Origin: Buddleja alternifolia
Lineage: Eukaryota > Streptophyta > Magnoliopsida > Lamiales > Scrophulariaceae
DNA length: 64,000 bases
Assembly (NCBI GenBank): GCA_019426215.1
Contig: CM033399.1
Span: 29,335,022 to 29,399,021 of the forward strand
Direction of reading: 5' to 3'
A model generated the notes under the pieces. It had not been told where the DNA came from. It did no database searches and worked only from the letters and a program-made list of their open reading frames with translations. Below are positions 35,154 to 47,691 of the stretch, piece after piece (position 1 is the stretch's first letter; the number at the start of each line of letters is the position of its first letter). The translations under genes and the position numbers were made by a program.

Positions 35154-38100
35154 TTATTGAGCATTAGCTAAAATAAGCTTAAACCACTGATTCTGAGGAT
35201 TTCCTTGGCAATTAAATGAACCATCATTTTCCAAACACATACACTTCTTGGTTAAAATTGTTGACGATGAGTAGTTATGATCCAATTCCAAGCACAAATA
35301 TGTCCCATCTGCATCTTTACTTGCCAGATGAAATGTAGAATTAGAAATTGATTGCCATTTACTCCGAGAACTGGTGCAATCGGAGGAAAGAGTCACCGGA
35401 ATACCATCTCCGGCTGCCGATAGACATAATTCGGTTCCGATCAAACGGATTGGATTTCCATTCCCAGCATGATTCCATCTGCTGAAACTCAAACAATCAC
35501 TAGCATGGACCTCGGAATTGTCCACGTGAGTGCACCGCCCGCTTGATGGATGGTACATTATGTAATATGTTGCCTTCTTTGACCTAGGATCTAGGTATTA
35601 AGACACCAAGTTTATTAAAATTCTAGTACAATCCAGACCAAATTAAAGTCAACCACATTAAAATGAATTGCATCCATATAAATTTTCAATATGATTGATC
35701 AATCAAAAGACTTGGATTAGTTACGTGCGGTTGAACCATTTGGTAAATGTACCAGAAACGTTTCGCCATAATCAAATTGATCAAACACAACTAATCACAT
35801 GCAACAGTTACACACTAACACTTAGTTTTAATTGATTACTTCCATTCAAACCGGCACTAATCATATAATAAATATAGTTCACTAATCATTTAACAAGAGT
35901 AGTGCACTTAAATTCAACCAGATCCAATTGGAAATATACAATCAACCTAAACAAGTCTCTTAAGATGTATTAACCCTTTTCTCCATCGACTTTAAATAAT
36001 AAACAAATTTGGGGGGGGGGGGGGGGGGGAGGATATTTCAAATCTATTTAATTGGGAGAATTGGCTGGCAACTTCAACTATGAAAAAAGAATTTTAGAGT
36101 TTTTCTTTGAATATTGTGTTTGGCCGGCACATCATTAAAAAAAAAGGGAATAAATCTCAAAATTCTAGTTAAGCTTGAAGAAATTCTTCCAAAAAAAAGA
36201 AAAAAAAGTATACTTTTGTTATTCATGATTTGACAGTTCACTCATTGATTTAAAAAAGTTTCTTCCTGCTATTTCTCAACATCGAGAGCCAAATTAATCA
36301 CATATTCTAATACAAAATAATGAAACGTTCAAAATAAGATCCATTTTGGCTATTTTCTGATGTCTAAAGCGATGAGTTTAAGTAAGATAAGTTTACAAAA
36401 ACTTATATCTAAACACCTATCCAAACAAATTTCTCACAACAAAAAATATATTATATCAACCATAATCATAACATGTTTTTCTTTTAAAAAAAACTCATCC
36501 AAACACACTTTTAACACCATATTTCTTATCGCCAAAAACAATTTTCTCATTTTTATCATGAAAAATATTCTCTCAGATGAATATGACATCCAATTAAACC
36601 CTTAGAATCTCTTCTCCAATTCATTTCCTCAAATCCAAATCATTACATCCAAACACAGACACGATCAAATCATTCCATCCGAATGCAACCTCAAGTTATG
36701 TCTAGGCATAATGATTCGAATTTGAAGAAATGCTTCAAGGGAATTTCAAATTCCAAGGTAGGCGAATTTGAAAATCACTATGCATAATGATTAAGAAAAT
36801 AGTTCAAAATAAATGTCGAATGATATGAAATTTATTACAATATAATATCATTCAAATATGGTAAATTAAACTTTCATAGCTTTCACATTTTTCAATATAG
36901 ACACAACTTTAGGCTCCAAAACAATAGAAAAACTTTTAAGCTAGAAAAATGAATGTTACCTTGGTTTTGGTGTTGAATGAGCTGAAGCTTCTGATGAAAA
37001 TCCGGATTTCTAAGTGAGCTCCAATTAGAATTTAACATACCGTAAGTCTCATCGGGCCCATGAAGCCCATCTCTAAGATAATAACTTCCCTGTAAAGCCC
37101 ATACACTCCAATCCAAGTCCATTTCCGCCAAATAGCCCAAAATGCAGCCCAAGAACAAATTATCGGCCCGATTATCGCCCATTTGATTAATTCCAAATTC
37201 ACTCACAAATAAAGGTGCAATATTTTCACCCTCAGCCAAAAAACCAGCTCGAGTGTGAATTTCTTGAGTAATACTTTCACAGGTTTTTCTAAATGGTTGG
37301 TCCAACCATAATTTCGTCTGCCCCGAAGTAAATGAATATCGATGAGTCTCATAGACTAATTTATCCTTAAATTTTAATTTTAATGGTCTTTCTTTCAAAA
37401 ATGTAAAATCAAGATCATAATTGAGTCCCGAGACGATCACTAGTACATTTGGATTGGCTTTGTGAATCGTTCTTGCTCCTTTCCGAATGAATTGGTACCA
37501 TAGAGTCTCGTTTTGGAGTGGGCCCCGAAGCTCGTTTCGCAAACTCATAGCTACAACCTGCACTAGCAACATTATACGTCATCATTTGGTTATCATCATT
37601 TCTTTACCGGTCATACTTGAGAGTTTTCGGGAATTGGGCTCTTTTATGATTTTCATCATCACATATAAATGTGATGGTAGGCTCCCCACACATATATGAA
37701 TACATGTGTGTGGAGATCACTCACCCTTTCTTTACATAGACAAATACTTGATTTGGTCTATTTTATGGGATCAATATCAAAGTCGTCAATCACATATTAC
37801 GTTTTGGAGGTGCGACCTACGGTATGAAAGAATCTAGTGCGCTACGAATGTTATATTAGATATAGGTAGTACATAAATACCCCTGCATTTCTCAATATTG
37901 GCGAAAAAATCCAAGGTCTGCGCCTTTTATTCTGGGCGGGTCAAATAACATGGACAAAATTCATAAATAGGCCATCTCATAAATTTTTTCAGGCATACTA
38001 AACCACATTCGATCTAAATCTTGATTATTGACTTGACCGTCAGATGATTTCCGTGGGAACAACTCAACATGGTCTTAACAAATATTTGGATCCCATTTGA

Positions 38101-39559
38101 GAGCTTAGGACCTTTCAACCCAAATCCATTTTAACGTAGAAATAATATCCCAAAAACGTAAGATAAAATTGACGACTGCTCTTAACCCATAAAATCGACG
38201 AATTCTTATAATTAATTCATGAAAAGGGAAGTTCTAGCCCACTTCCGACTCGGCCAAACTCAGGTGTATTTTATAAAATAATTTACCAATTATATGACAA
38301 ATGTAACACATTGTCTTTGTGAAATACACTTCGGTGCGCCAGGTTTGGGCAAGAATTTTCCGAAAAGAGAATATACTAAAGGACCTTTGTAACCAAAAAA
38401 AGAAAATAAAAAGAAAAAAGACATGCGGTGAAATACCTGGTTCAAAGATAAGTCCGAAACAATAATAAACTGAAATTAGATTGTACAGTGTCTCTTTCAA
38501 GATAAAAACGTTACGCCTCGTTTTGGATTACACGACCAAACCACGCACTTAGAGTATGGAAAATGTTACAACTAAAACAAATTAGGGATGAAAAAATTGC
38601 ACAATCTACACTTCTCACGTGATTAATAAATTTGATATGAGCAAACCAAATTTAGATAATAATTTCCCATCTAAATTTGCCGTCAAATTAAATTTAAACA
38701 AGAATTTCCACCCCATTTCGACTAAAAAAAAGTTGTGATCAATCTACTCTAATCAGTTTGCATCTTTTATTACAAATGATGTTATTTTCCTATTGTAGTT
38801 CATATATGAATGACATATGTGTAAAATATACCCTTAAATATAAATTTATTATGAATTATATAAACTTGTCGAACATACATGATATATAACACGAGATGCA
38901 ACATCATTTTGCAACAGAAGTTCTCGTATCGTGTATACTCCAATAATATTGACTATTAAAAATAGAAAAAGTGAACGTACCATTGATGTATCTTTGTAAC
39001 GTTTAGCCACAATATGCAAACCTTGTAACCACTCTTTGGGATCAAAATACTTATCTCCAAAGAACCCATTTCCATCATTATCACTGCAACACCACATAGG
39101 CTGGCTAACTTGATTATCTAGCACTACCATCACACCCTGTGATCCAAGCGCTTCAATCACAGCCCTTTGTGCATCCACAACTGTACGGTTCAGAATGTCC
39201 GGATTGTGTCGTGCTATACCTTCAACGGCATCCTGAAGCCCGAGTCTGCTAAGCGATTGGGTCACCGTGAGATTAGCGTAACGGGTGAACATGTAGGTCG
39301 CCCACGTGAGCCGCACGCAGTTGAACCCCATTTGTGCCACGTGTCTACCTATTTGGACCAGGGGTCTCTTGTTGAGCCCTTCTGCTAACATGGGCTCGAG
39401 GTGGGCTGCCCAGTTGGCGCACGTTAGCTTCACCCGGTCTCCGGTCGGTTCGTCGACGATCCATCTTGAGGTTGTTGAGAGAGGAAGTGAGTTGCAGAGA
39501 GATGTGAAGATGAAGATTGTAAGCAGAAATTGTGTAAGGAGTATGATGTTGTTCTGCAT
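35154..39559 (-). CDS. Secreted GH5 glycoside hydrolase with C-terminal ricin-B-type domain (gene B)
   Basis: Three minus-strand exons: 39559-38981, 37557-36960 and 35590-35154. All splice sites are GT-AG and intron phases are 0 and 1 as in gene A; the product is 537 aa. The signal peptide is MQNNIILLTQFLLTIFIF... . The GH5 domain keeps the acid Glu202 (SLRNELRGP), the nucleophile Glu313 (FVSEFGINQMG) and YETHRYSF. The ricin-B-like module starts near residue 393 (DPRSKKATYY...) and contains the repeated Gly/Asn-rich turns of a beta-trefoil. Exon 2 is exactly 598 nt in both genes. It is probably an extracellular wall-active enzyme of unknown substrate. I assigned the nearer, intact ricin exon rather than the broken copy at 32899-33338. 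Introns are 1423 and 1369 nt, longer than in gene A. Confidence 0.92.
36011..36029. repeat. Poly-G tract, copy 2
   Basis: Nineteen G in a row in intron 2 of gene B; the homologous site in the other copy has thirteen. Confidence 0.9.
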
Positions 39560-41180
39560 GGTTTTGGGTGTTTAAGAGGTGGAGTTACAATAGTTTGATA
39601 TAGTGTTATAAAGGTCAAGGGTATGTGTAATGGAGTTTATTTAATTAGTCCAACTATATTTAATCAGAATTTTAACTACACCCCACCAAAAAGGGAGGTT
39701 GGAAATTCATATGGATTCTTCATATGACAAAAGTTGAGATGGAAATTAGGTGGGTCAAGGACTACTATAAATTACAAGTTAGTAACGCACCCTCGATGTC
39801 GATGCGTGTGAAAAATAAAATAAAATTTGATACAAAGATTTTGTAAATAAATTTAATTGAGTTTAAATAAAAAGTGAGAAAAAAACGAGATGAGAACTAC
39901 AATCTAAAAAAAACAGAAAAGAAAAAACTTTTTCTATAGTGGGTGTTATAAACCATGTGAGTGTTCTAAACTTCTAATTATATCTCACTAAAATTATGTC
40001 ATTATTTCGGTCGCAGGTATGAAATAAAATTACAATGGCTTCACCAAAACTCTTTGAGGTCCAAAACTATTTTTCTATAGAGCTATTTAAATATATAATT
40101 GTATAGATTTTTATGGTTCTGCTGTGAAAATTTTATAAAATTTATGCTAATTGTTATTTGGAAATTGGAAATGGGACTTCAAATCTTCAATAATGTAAGA
40201 GAAATTCTTCTTGAAGTTGCAGTTTTATTGAAAATTTAAGTCCCACAACCACTTGAACTTTTATTGAAAATTTAAGTCCACAACCACTTGAACTAAAACT
40301 GATCAATAAATTTACAGCTGTGAAATTTCCCCGAGTCAATTTGACCGAATTTAAGTGTTGGATGAATTACACTTGTGTGATTTAAGTCATATATTCGAAA
40401 CCTGCACATTCGGTGACCACCGATTCTGAGGCTTACGTACGGTGGGAATAAAATAATATGTATTAGCATATACGAGAAGTAACTTGGCACTTGGCGTATG
40501 TAGGTTATGGAATTGGTTGTGTTGGTGGTAACGCAACCATACGTGTCAATCAATGTGATAAGCATTAGTTCAGAATTTCAAATCGAGTTTGATCAATTTA
40601 AAGTGTAACGTATATAAAATACACACGTTATATAATTCAATATTCACCTGACTAAATCAAATTTGGACATTTTAAGAAAAGCCTAAACATGTCTAAGATA
40701 TTCGCTTGATAAACGATATTTAAAATCGACTAAATCAAATTTGGACAAAAAAAAAATTCAGAAAAAGCCTATTCATGAAAGTTTTTGAAATTTGAAAGCA
40801 ATCAAAATTGTTCATTGTGAAAGAATCCACATAAAATGAAATTCACTATATGATTAATGTATGACACTTGAAATATTACGACTCCACGAAAATCACTAGT
40901 AAAAGATACACATGTCATAATATCATAGAATTAAAATGACTCTTCTTGTATAATCCAACATCCACACCGACAATGTTATTTCTGATATTTATCTCCTGCG
41001 AAATGGCAGTAAATATCCACAAACAGGAGCCTCGAATAAATAAATTTGATCCATTAAGATATATATACAACAACATTTTTTTTTTAAAACAAAATATATT
41101 ACATCAAATTAGAGATGCGCAACAACATTCGTATCAGCATATTTAATGATGTAGCATTTAGAACGGTAGCCTATCAGATT
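39560..41180. other. Intergenic upstream of gene B
   Basis: No coding or RNA gene is visible. The first ~100 bp is presumably the leader and promoter of gene B, with a weak TATA-like CTTTATAAC at about 39606-39614 on the minus strand. A 40-bp phrase (GAAAATTTAAGTCC(C)ACAACC) is tandemly repeated near 40220-40290. Confidence 0.5.
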
Positions 41181-43874
41181 AGGAGAATTTCAAATAAATA
41201 ATACTAAATTAAATTTAAATTAAAAAAATAATACACAAAAAAATTGAGATCAAAAATAGCATATTCCGCGCCCGGATAGGGCAAAATCGGGCAAATTCCG
41301 AACTGCTCGAGTGCGAAATAGGATTTTTTTATTTTTTTTAAATTTTACTACATTCCGCGCCAGCTAAGCGCGGAATGTCAGGAACAGTGCATTCCGCGCT
41401 TAGCTAGCGCGGAATGCACTACTTTTAAAAGAAAAAATTGTTTTTTTTTGTTTATTATTTGTTGTTTTTTTCCTTATTTTTCGCTCATTTTTCTATTTTT
41501 TTCGTGCATTTTTGAGTTTCGACTTGAACATATAAATTGTAGACTTTCATATAGACTTTGCAACCACACAAGAATGGACTCATTCCGATACCCGAGTGAA
41601 AAAATATGACAAGTAAAAAAGGACACATTAGAGCAATTTGTTAAAAAAAATAATACCGTTGTCTATGTTTTCGGTTCATTTTTCTCCCTTTTTTGTTCAT
41701 TTTTTAGTTTTGATTTGAACACATAAATTGTAGATTTTCATATAAACTTTGTAACCACATAAGAATGGACTCATTCCGATATTTGAGTGAAGGAATATGA
41801 CAAGCAAAAAAGGACACATACGGATTTTTCAGAAAAAAAAATTTTGTTATTTTCGTGATGATTTTTCGACATTTTTTGTACATTTTCAGGCTTCGACTTC
41901 AACACAAAAAATATAGATTGACTCACAAAGTTTGTAACGGTATGAGAATTGATTCATTTTGATATCCGAGTAAAAAAATACATGTTAAAATGGAACGGAT
42001 TTTTCCGAAAAAAATATTTTTTCGTCATCTTCGGGATGATTTTTCGACCTTTTTTATACATTTTTAGGCTTCGACTTCAACAAAAAAAATGTAGATTGAC
42101 TCACAAAGTTTGTAACGGTATAAGAATTGATTCATTTCGATATTCGAGTGAAAAAATACAATATGTTAAAACGGAACGGATTTTTCAGAAAAAAATATTT
42201 TTTCATCATTTTCGGGATGATTTTTTGGCACTTTTTGTACATTTTTTGGCTTCGACTTCAACACTAAAAATGTAGATTGACTCACAAAATTTGTAACGGT
42301 CTAAGAATTGATTCATTTTGATATCAGGGTGAAAATATACAACATGTTAAAAAACACATATATATACAAATTTTTTGAAAAAAAATAATTTTTCGTCATT
42401 TTCGGGATGATTTTTCTACATTTTTGTACATTTTTGAGCTTCAACTTCAACACAAAAAATGTATATTGACTCACAAAGTTTGTAACGGTGCAAGTATTGA
42501 TTTATTTCGATATTCAGGTTTAAAAAAACAACATGTTTAAAAACGTCTTTATTAAACTTAATGTATTTTTTCATCCGGATATCGAAATGAATCAATTCTT
42601 ACACCGTTACAAAGTTTGTGAGTCAATCTAAATTTTTAGTGTTGAAGTCGAAGTCCAAAAATGTACAAAAAATGTAGAAAAATCATTCTGAAAATGACGA
42701 AAAATTATTTTTTTTTCAAAAAATTCGTATATATATGTCTTTTTTAACATATTGTATATTTTCACCAGGATATCGAAATAAATCAATTCTTATACCATTA
42801 CAAAGTTTGTCAGTCAATCTACATTTTTAGTGTTGAAGTCGAAACCTGAAAATATACAAAAAATGTCGAAAAATCATCCCGAAAATGATGAAAAAATATT
42901 TTTTTTCCGAAAAATCTGTTCCGTTTTAACATATTGTATTTTTCACTCGAATATTGAAATGAATCAATTCTTATACCGTTACAAACTTTGTGAGTCAATC
43001 TACATTTTTTGTGTTGAAGTCGAAGTCTAAAAATGTATAAAAAAGGTCGAAAAATCATCTCGAAGATGACGAAAAAATATTTTTTTCGGGAAATTCAGTT
43101 CCATTTTAACATGTTGTATTTTTTTACTCGGATATCAAAATGAATCAATTCTCATACCGTTACAAACTTTGTGAGTCAATCTATATTTTTGTGTTGAAAT
43201 CGAAGCCTGAAAATGTACAAAAAATGTCGAAAAATCATCACGAAGATAACAAAAAAATATTTTTTTCTGAAAAATCCGTATATGTGTGTCCTTTTTTACT
43301 TGTCATATTCCTTCACTCAAATATCGGAATAAGTCCATTCTTGTGTGGTTACAAAGTTTATATGAAAATCTACAATTTATATGTTCAAGTCAAAACTAAA
43401 AAATGAACAAAAAAGGGAGAAAAATGAGCCGGAAACATAGACAACGATATTATTTTCTTTAAAAAATTGCTCTAATGTGTCCTTTTTTACTTATCATATT
43501 TTTTCACTCGGGTATCGGAATGAGTTTATTCTTGTGTGGTTACAAAATCTATATGAAAGTCTACAATTTTTATATTCAAGTCGAAACTCAAAAATGCACG
43601 AAAAAAGGAGAAAAATGAGCGGAAAATAAGGAAAAAAACAACAAATAATAAACAAAAAAAAACAATTTTTTTTAAAAAAATTAGTGCATTCCGCGCACTG
43701 TTCCTGACATTCCGCGCTTAACTGGAGCGGAATGTCAGTAAAATTTTAAAAAAAAATAAAAAAATCCTATTCCGCGCTGTCCGGGCGCGGGATGTACTAT
43801 TTTCTGATCTCAATTTTTTTGTGTATTATTTTCTTAATTTTGATTTAATTTAATATTATTTATTTAAAATTCTC
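41181..43874. mobile_element. 2.7-kb giant inverted repeat built of ~180-bp units
   Basis: Left end GGAGAATTTCAAATAAATAATAC; right end reads its reverse complement (GAGAATTTTAAATAAATAATA). Next inside both ends comes TACACAAAAAAATTGAGATCA, then a GC-rich hairpin-like patch with repeated CATTCCGCGC / GCGGAATG (41310-41420 and 43685-43795). Each arm then has about six tandem units of ~180 bp (left anchors CGACTT(G/C)AAC at 41520, 41711, 41894, 42072, 42253, 42442; right arm the inverse at about 42640-43580). The centre is near 42540. No coding frame is conserved. The class is unclear. Confidence 0.85.
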
Positions 43875-43970
43875 TAGCTGCTGCATCGATATTTGTATTG
43901 TATTCATCCAATTTCAAACTAAGGCCAAGGAGGAGGCCCTGCCTCTTTAAACATGAGTTTTCTTTTGGAC

Positions 43971-45331
43971 AAATGTTACTTATAATTTTTGAACTATTAG
44001 ATTTATCTTACTTATATTATTAAACTAAAGTCTGTTATGTTATCATTCCCAAAGTAATAATTCCGTCTCAGTTTAGTTCTTTTCGATGGTTTGTAACCGA
44101 ATCTTAGTTTCCGGTGATCCTCGAAGTATCAAATTTATATCACTTTGATCCCTAAACCCCCAAAAAGGGAAAATTTTCTATGTTTTGCAATTTTACATTT
44201 TACCTTATTAAGTGTTATTATTTAACTAATATAAACTAGTATATACTTATAGGTAATGTCATAGAAGGATAAAATTAATATATATTGATAATTAATTCCT
44301 AAGTTAAATAATAAAAACAACTACCTTATTTTAATTTTATAATTTAGCTAATATATATCAGACGCAGGAACCTCATTCCCAGTTGTACAAAATCAAACGT
44401 ATAAAGGTCATTTTTCAACATAGCATTGATACATTAAAAAAAATGGTTTTTCTAGCATTCATTATTAAAAACTAATTTGTTAGTAGTTGATTGCTTTAGA
44501 AGTGACCAAAAATCATAATACAAAGTACATGTCTGAATGTGTGGAGATCACTGTTAACAAATATTTTCCTTTTCTTTTTCTTTTTTTATGGTTTTTTTTT
44601 TCTGTTATTAACGAATATCATTTGTTGAGATCATAATTAATTTTTTCCAACAAAAATATAATTTAAGTGTTATTATTCTATAGTAGATAATTAATTTCTT
44701 ATGGTAATTTAATATTTAATTGATTATTAAGTAATAAATTTTTATTATTTTGTTAAAATATTCATCTTATTATAGAAATTAAATAACTCAATTGTAATTA
44801 TCTTGTAATTTTTGAATTTTATTATCTATTAATTAAACTTAATTACTTGAATGATTAAGCAATCGCTTAATTATTTAACGAGTAAAAACTAATTTTTTTA
44901 TCATTTTATTTAGACATTGAAAATTAGTATATATTAGCTAAATAATAACAATCAAAATAAGGTAGTTGTTCTATTCTTTTATTTAGGAATTAATTATTAA
45001 TATATATAATTTTTTATCCCTATATTCGACATTACCTATAAGTATAAACTAATGTATATTAGTTAAATAATAATAAGTAAAATAAGGTAGATTGTATAAT
45101 TGCAAAAGACAAAAAAAAATCCCAGCTTTTTTTGGGTTGAGGGACCAAATTAAAGTGATACAATCTTGATGCTTCAGGGAGCACCGAAAAGTGACATCCG
45201 GTCACAAACCATCGGAAAGGACCAAAGTGAGACGGAATTATTAGTTTGGGGATGGTAGCGTAATAAATTTTAGTTTAGGGACGTAAGTGAGACAAACGTA
45301 ATAGTTTAGGGACTATAAGTGACATTTGTCC
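43971..45331. mobile_element. TIR element, 1.36 kb, non-coding
   Basis: Ends GGACAAATGTTACTTATA / (reverse complement) GGACAAATGTCACTTATAG. Pairing extends about 200 bp with interruptions (for example TCCGTCTCA...GGTTTGTAACCG against CGGTCACAAACC...GAGACGGA). The flanking bases are T-rich on both sides (ttttctttt and ttttttttt), a possible 9-bp duplication. The middle is AT-rich. Probably MULE-type and non-autonomous. Confidence 0.75.
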
Positions 45332-46690
45332 TTTTTTTTTTCTTTTTGTGAAACCACATCGGCGCTTACACACCATAATACTCACATCTAAGGCTGAATC
45401 AAATTATTCGATATTTGATTCAAAATAAATTATGCAAATCATTTGAAGAAACTAATTCTTAACAATCTTTTTAATTCGATGAGTTTTGAAGATATTCGAC
45501 ATCCAAAAAGTTATTGACAATAATTTAGCTATTCGCTTAATTAGTAAAGAATTATAAAATACATGTATAAAAATCTAGCTACTTCAACTTCATTCTTGCT
45601 CGGCTCGATTAAGATTTGTTCAAGCTTAATTTGGTTAACAATTAACTCTTAATTCAAATCCAATCACAAAGTTTAAAACTCGATATTAATTTACAAAACG
45701 CTCGATTCGTTTGCAACCCTGGTCGTGGCTCTGAAAGTCTGAGTTAGTTTAGACCACTTGACCTCCCTTTACCTCTCAGAGAGCTTGCTTAGATCATCAT
45801 GCTCGTTGTCAATCTTAAAGCTTTGGGCTTGGCTTGACGAGCTTCAAGTCGAGCCTGAGCCGACTTGAATTTGAAATTTTATATTTTGGTTTTTATAGAG
45901 CAATTAATTAGATCAACCTACCAAATAAAAATAACCTAAATATTTTAAAACACTTCAAAATCATCACAATCAAAAAATAATTATACTAGAATACTTCAAC
46001 TTAACTTGAAACTCTAATTAATTTATATGTAGTTTGGAGAAAATTAAGAATTAAAATATGATTAACTTTTTTTTTACTGATATTTATATATTTTTCATAA
46101 AATATATATATATATATATATCCATAATTTCTATGTTTCGATTTTGTTTTATAAAACTGAGTCAATAGAGTACTATTTCCAAGTCCAATTCGAGCTGTTT
46201 GGCTTGAATTTATACTCAAGCTCTGACCTTCGACTCAAACTTGGCCTTGAGGACCTTGAGCTCGATAGTGCTTCAGAGGTCGAGCATGATGAAGGTACCA
46301 TTAAGCACTCATCTATGCCTGCGTGCAAATGAAGCGCACATATCAAGAAAGATAATAGATCAGTGCATACGCGCGAGACAAAATAACAACTTTCATAACA
46401 TACTTGAAACAATTAACAATATATGCCAATCCTTGACTATCAACCATTTGTAAAAATCTAATTTGGACCACCTCTTACTGTGTTTCGTGATTTTACATCA
46501 AATTTTTACAAATTAATATTCTCCACATGGTGAAAATGTTTAATGGGTCGACATAAAATTCCTGTCTTGACTTGTATGCTCTAGTTTTATGACAAAATAA
46601 CATAACTATGCATATATATTTATGTGTATGTGTACATCTAGTTCATAGCAGGTTTATTCACTGTCTCAGATGACTTCATTTATCATATGA
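45332..46690. other. Intergenic; degenerate repeat sequence
   Basis: No gene is supported. Phrases such as GAGCCTGAGCCGACTTG and CAAGCTCTGACCTTCGACTC (about 45780-45870 and 46190-46290) recall the GAGC-rich interior of the hAT MITE at 11197, so a decayed relative is likely. A TA microsatellite lies at about 46096-46122. Confidence 0.4.
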
Positions 46691-46845
46691 AGAAACAAAA
46701 ACTACAAGAAAATAGAGTTTTAGAGACGGAAAATCAGATACGGATCCAATTCAGTCGCAAATTAGAGAGTGATCCTGCTACAGAATCAATATCCGTCTCA
46801 AATCTGAGACGGATTAGCCACTGGTATTAGAATCCGTCTCAATTT
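46691..46845. mobile_element. CACTA-like terminal fragment
   Basis: AACTACAAGAAAAT resembles the CACTACAAGAAAA terminus of plant CACTA transposons with its first base changed. It is followed by several subterminal GAGACGGAT / ATCCGTCTC repeats in both orientations over about 150 bp. No transposase lies nearby, so it is a short non-autonomous or decayed element. Confidence 0.55.
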
Positions 46846-47050
46846 CATAAATCATATCACGGAGGAAAAAAATTAAATAAAAAGATGCAAACTAGTTTCA
46901 CCAATAGAAGAATTTTTCAATCCAATATACATTTTTGTAAGGCAACGTCGTGTCCTCACGCCTTATTACAGAAAACTTCTAACAATTTCTACACCAAATT
47001 TCTAGATGTGAAAATAGACTAATATTGTACAAACAGAACAAACATCTAGT

Positions 47051-47691
47051 CATGGTTCAAAGTTGCGGTATCAATGATAATATCGGCAGGTTTTGTTTCA
47101 TATCGGTCGCGGCGTATCGGAGTATTATGTAGCGATGCGAAATAAATGTATAATAGGACGTTAAAAAATTCTAATTTTTTTGTAAAATTGTAGAAAATAT
47201 AAAACACAACAGTTTCCATTAATTGATAAATTATAAAGAAAATATTACATTAAATATAAATAAATTGAGATATAATGTTATCGTCGAACCTAAATTATAA
47301 TAGAAATGAGTGATAAATTATAAAAGAAAATATTACATTAAATATAAATAAATTGAGATATAATGTTATCGTCGAACCTAAATTATAATATAAATCAGTT
47401 TATTACTAATTATATCATAATTTTTCAATGTATATGTTATAATACATTCATTAAATTATATCCCAAAGTATATTCACAAAAATAAATTAAAAATTTATTA
47501 TTGGAAATAATATCCGATAGGCAGATAATATTATTGTATAGGTGATATCATCCGATATTATTAGATATTATCGGCGATACATATAGCCTCGGATAATATT
47601 AGATATTGTTCAATATTATCAGATTGGCCCGTATCGGGCGATATTATCGGCAACGAACGCTGATCTGAATACATATCGGCATGGTTCAAAG
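47051..47691. repeat. AT-rich element flanked by 14-bp direct repeats; internal 87-bp tandem repeat
   Basis: CATGGTTCAAAGTT occurs at about 47051 and again at about 47680. Between them the ends contain ATATCGG-rich sequence in both orientations. At 47224-47397 a unit TGATAAATTATAAA... with GTTATCGTCGAACC is repeated twice, period 87 bp. Confidence 0.5.

Larger units (their letters stand above)
29417..36279. repeat. Tandem duplication carrying the ricin-domain exon
   Basis: Copy 1 spans 29417-34018 and copy 2 spans 34018-36279. After subtracting the foldback in copy 1 (30011-32740) and the MITE in copy 2 (34114-34489), both are about 1.9 kb and collinear: MITE block, CTACATCTAACGCAAAATG, TA repeat, exon 3, intron 2 part, poly-G tract. 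Copy 1 ends CTATTTCTC|ACTTTTGATTG and copy 2 ends CTATTTCTC|AACATCG. Confidence 0.85.

Noticed and set aside
36360..36605. Plus-strand frame of 81 codons in intron 2 of gene B
   Set aside because: Low-complexity Lys/Ile/Ser-rich composition, AT-driven, no recognisable feature.
41949..43406. Repeated open frames of 66-108 codons within the giant inverted repeat
   Set aside because: They arise from the tandem unit on both strands, with no start or stop conservation and no domain; not treated as genes.
41520..43600. CRISPR-like or satellite array
   Set aside because: Units are tandem without unique spacers and mirrored around a centre; this is a eukaryotic inverted repeat, not CRISPR, and not a long satellite.
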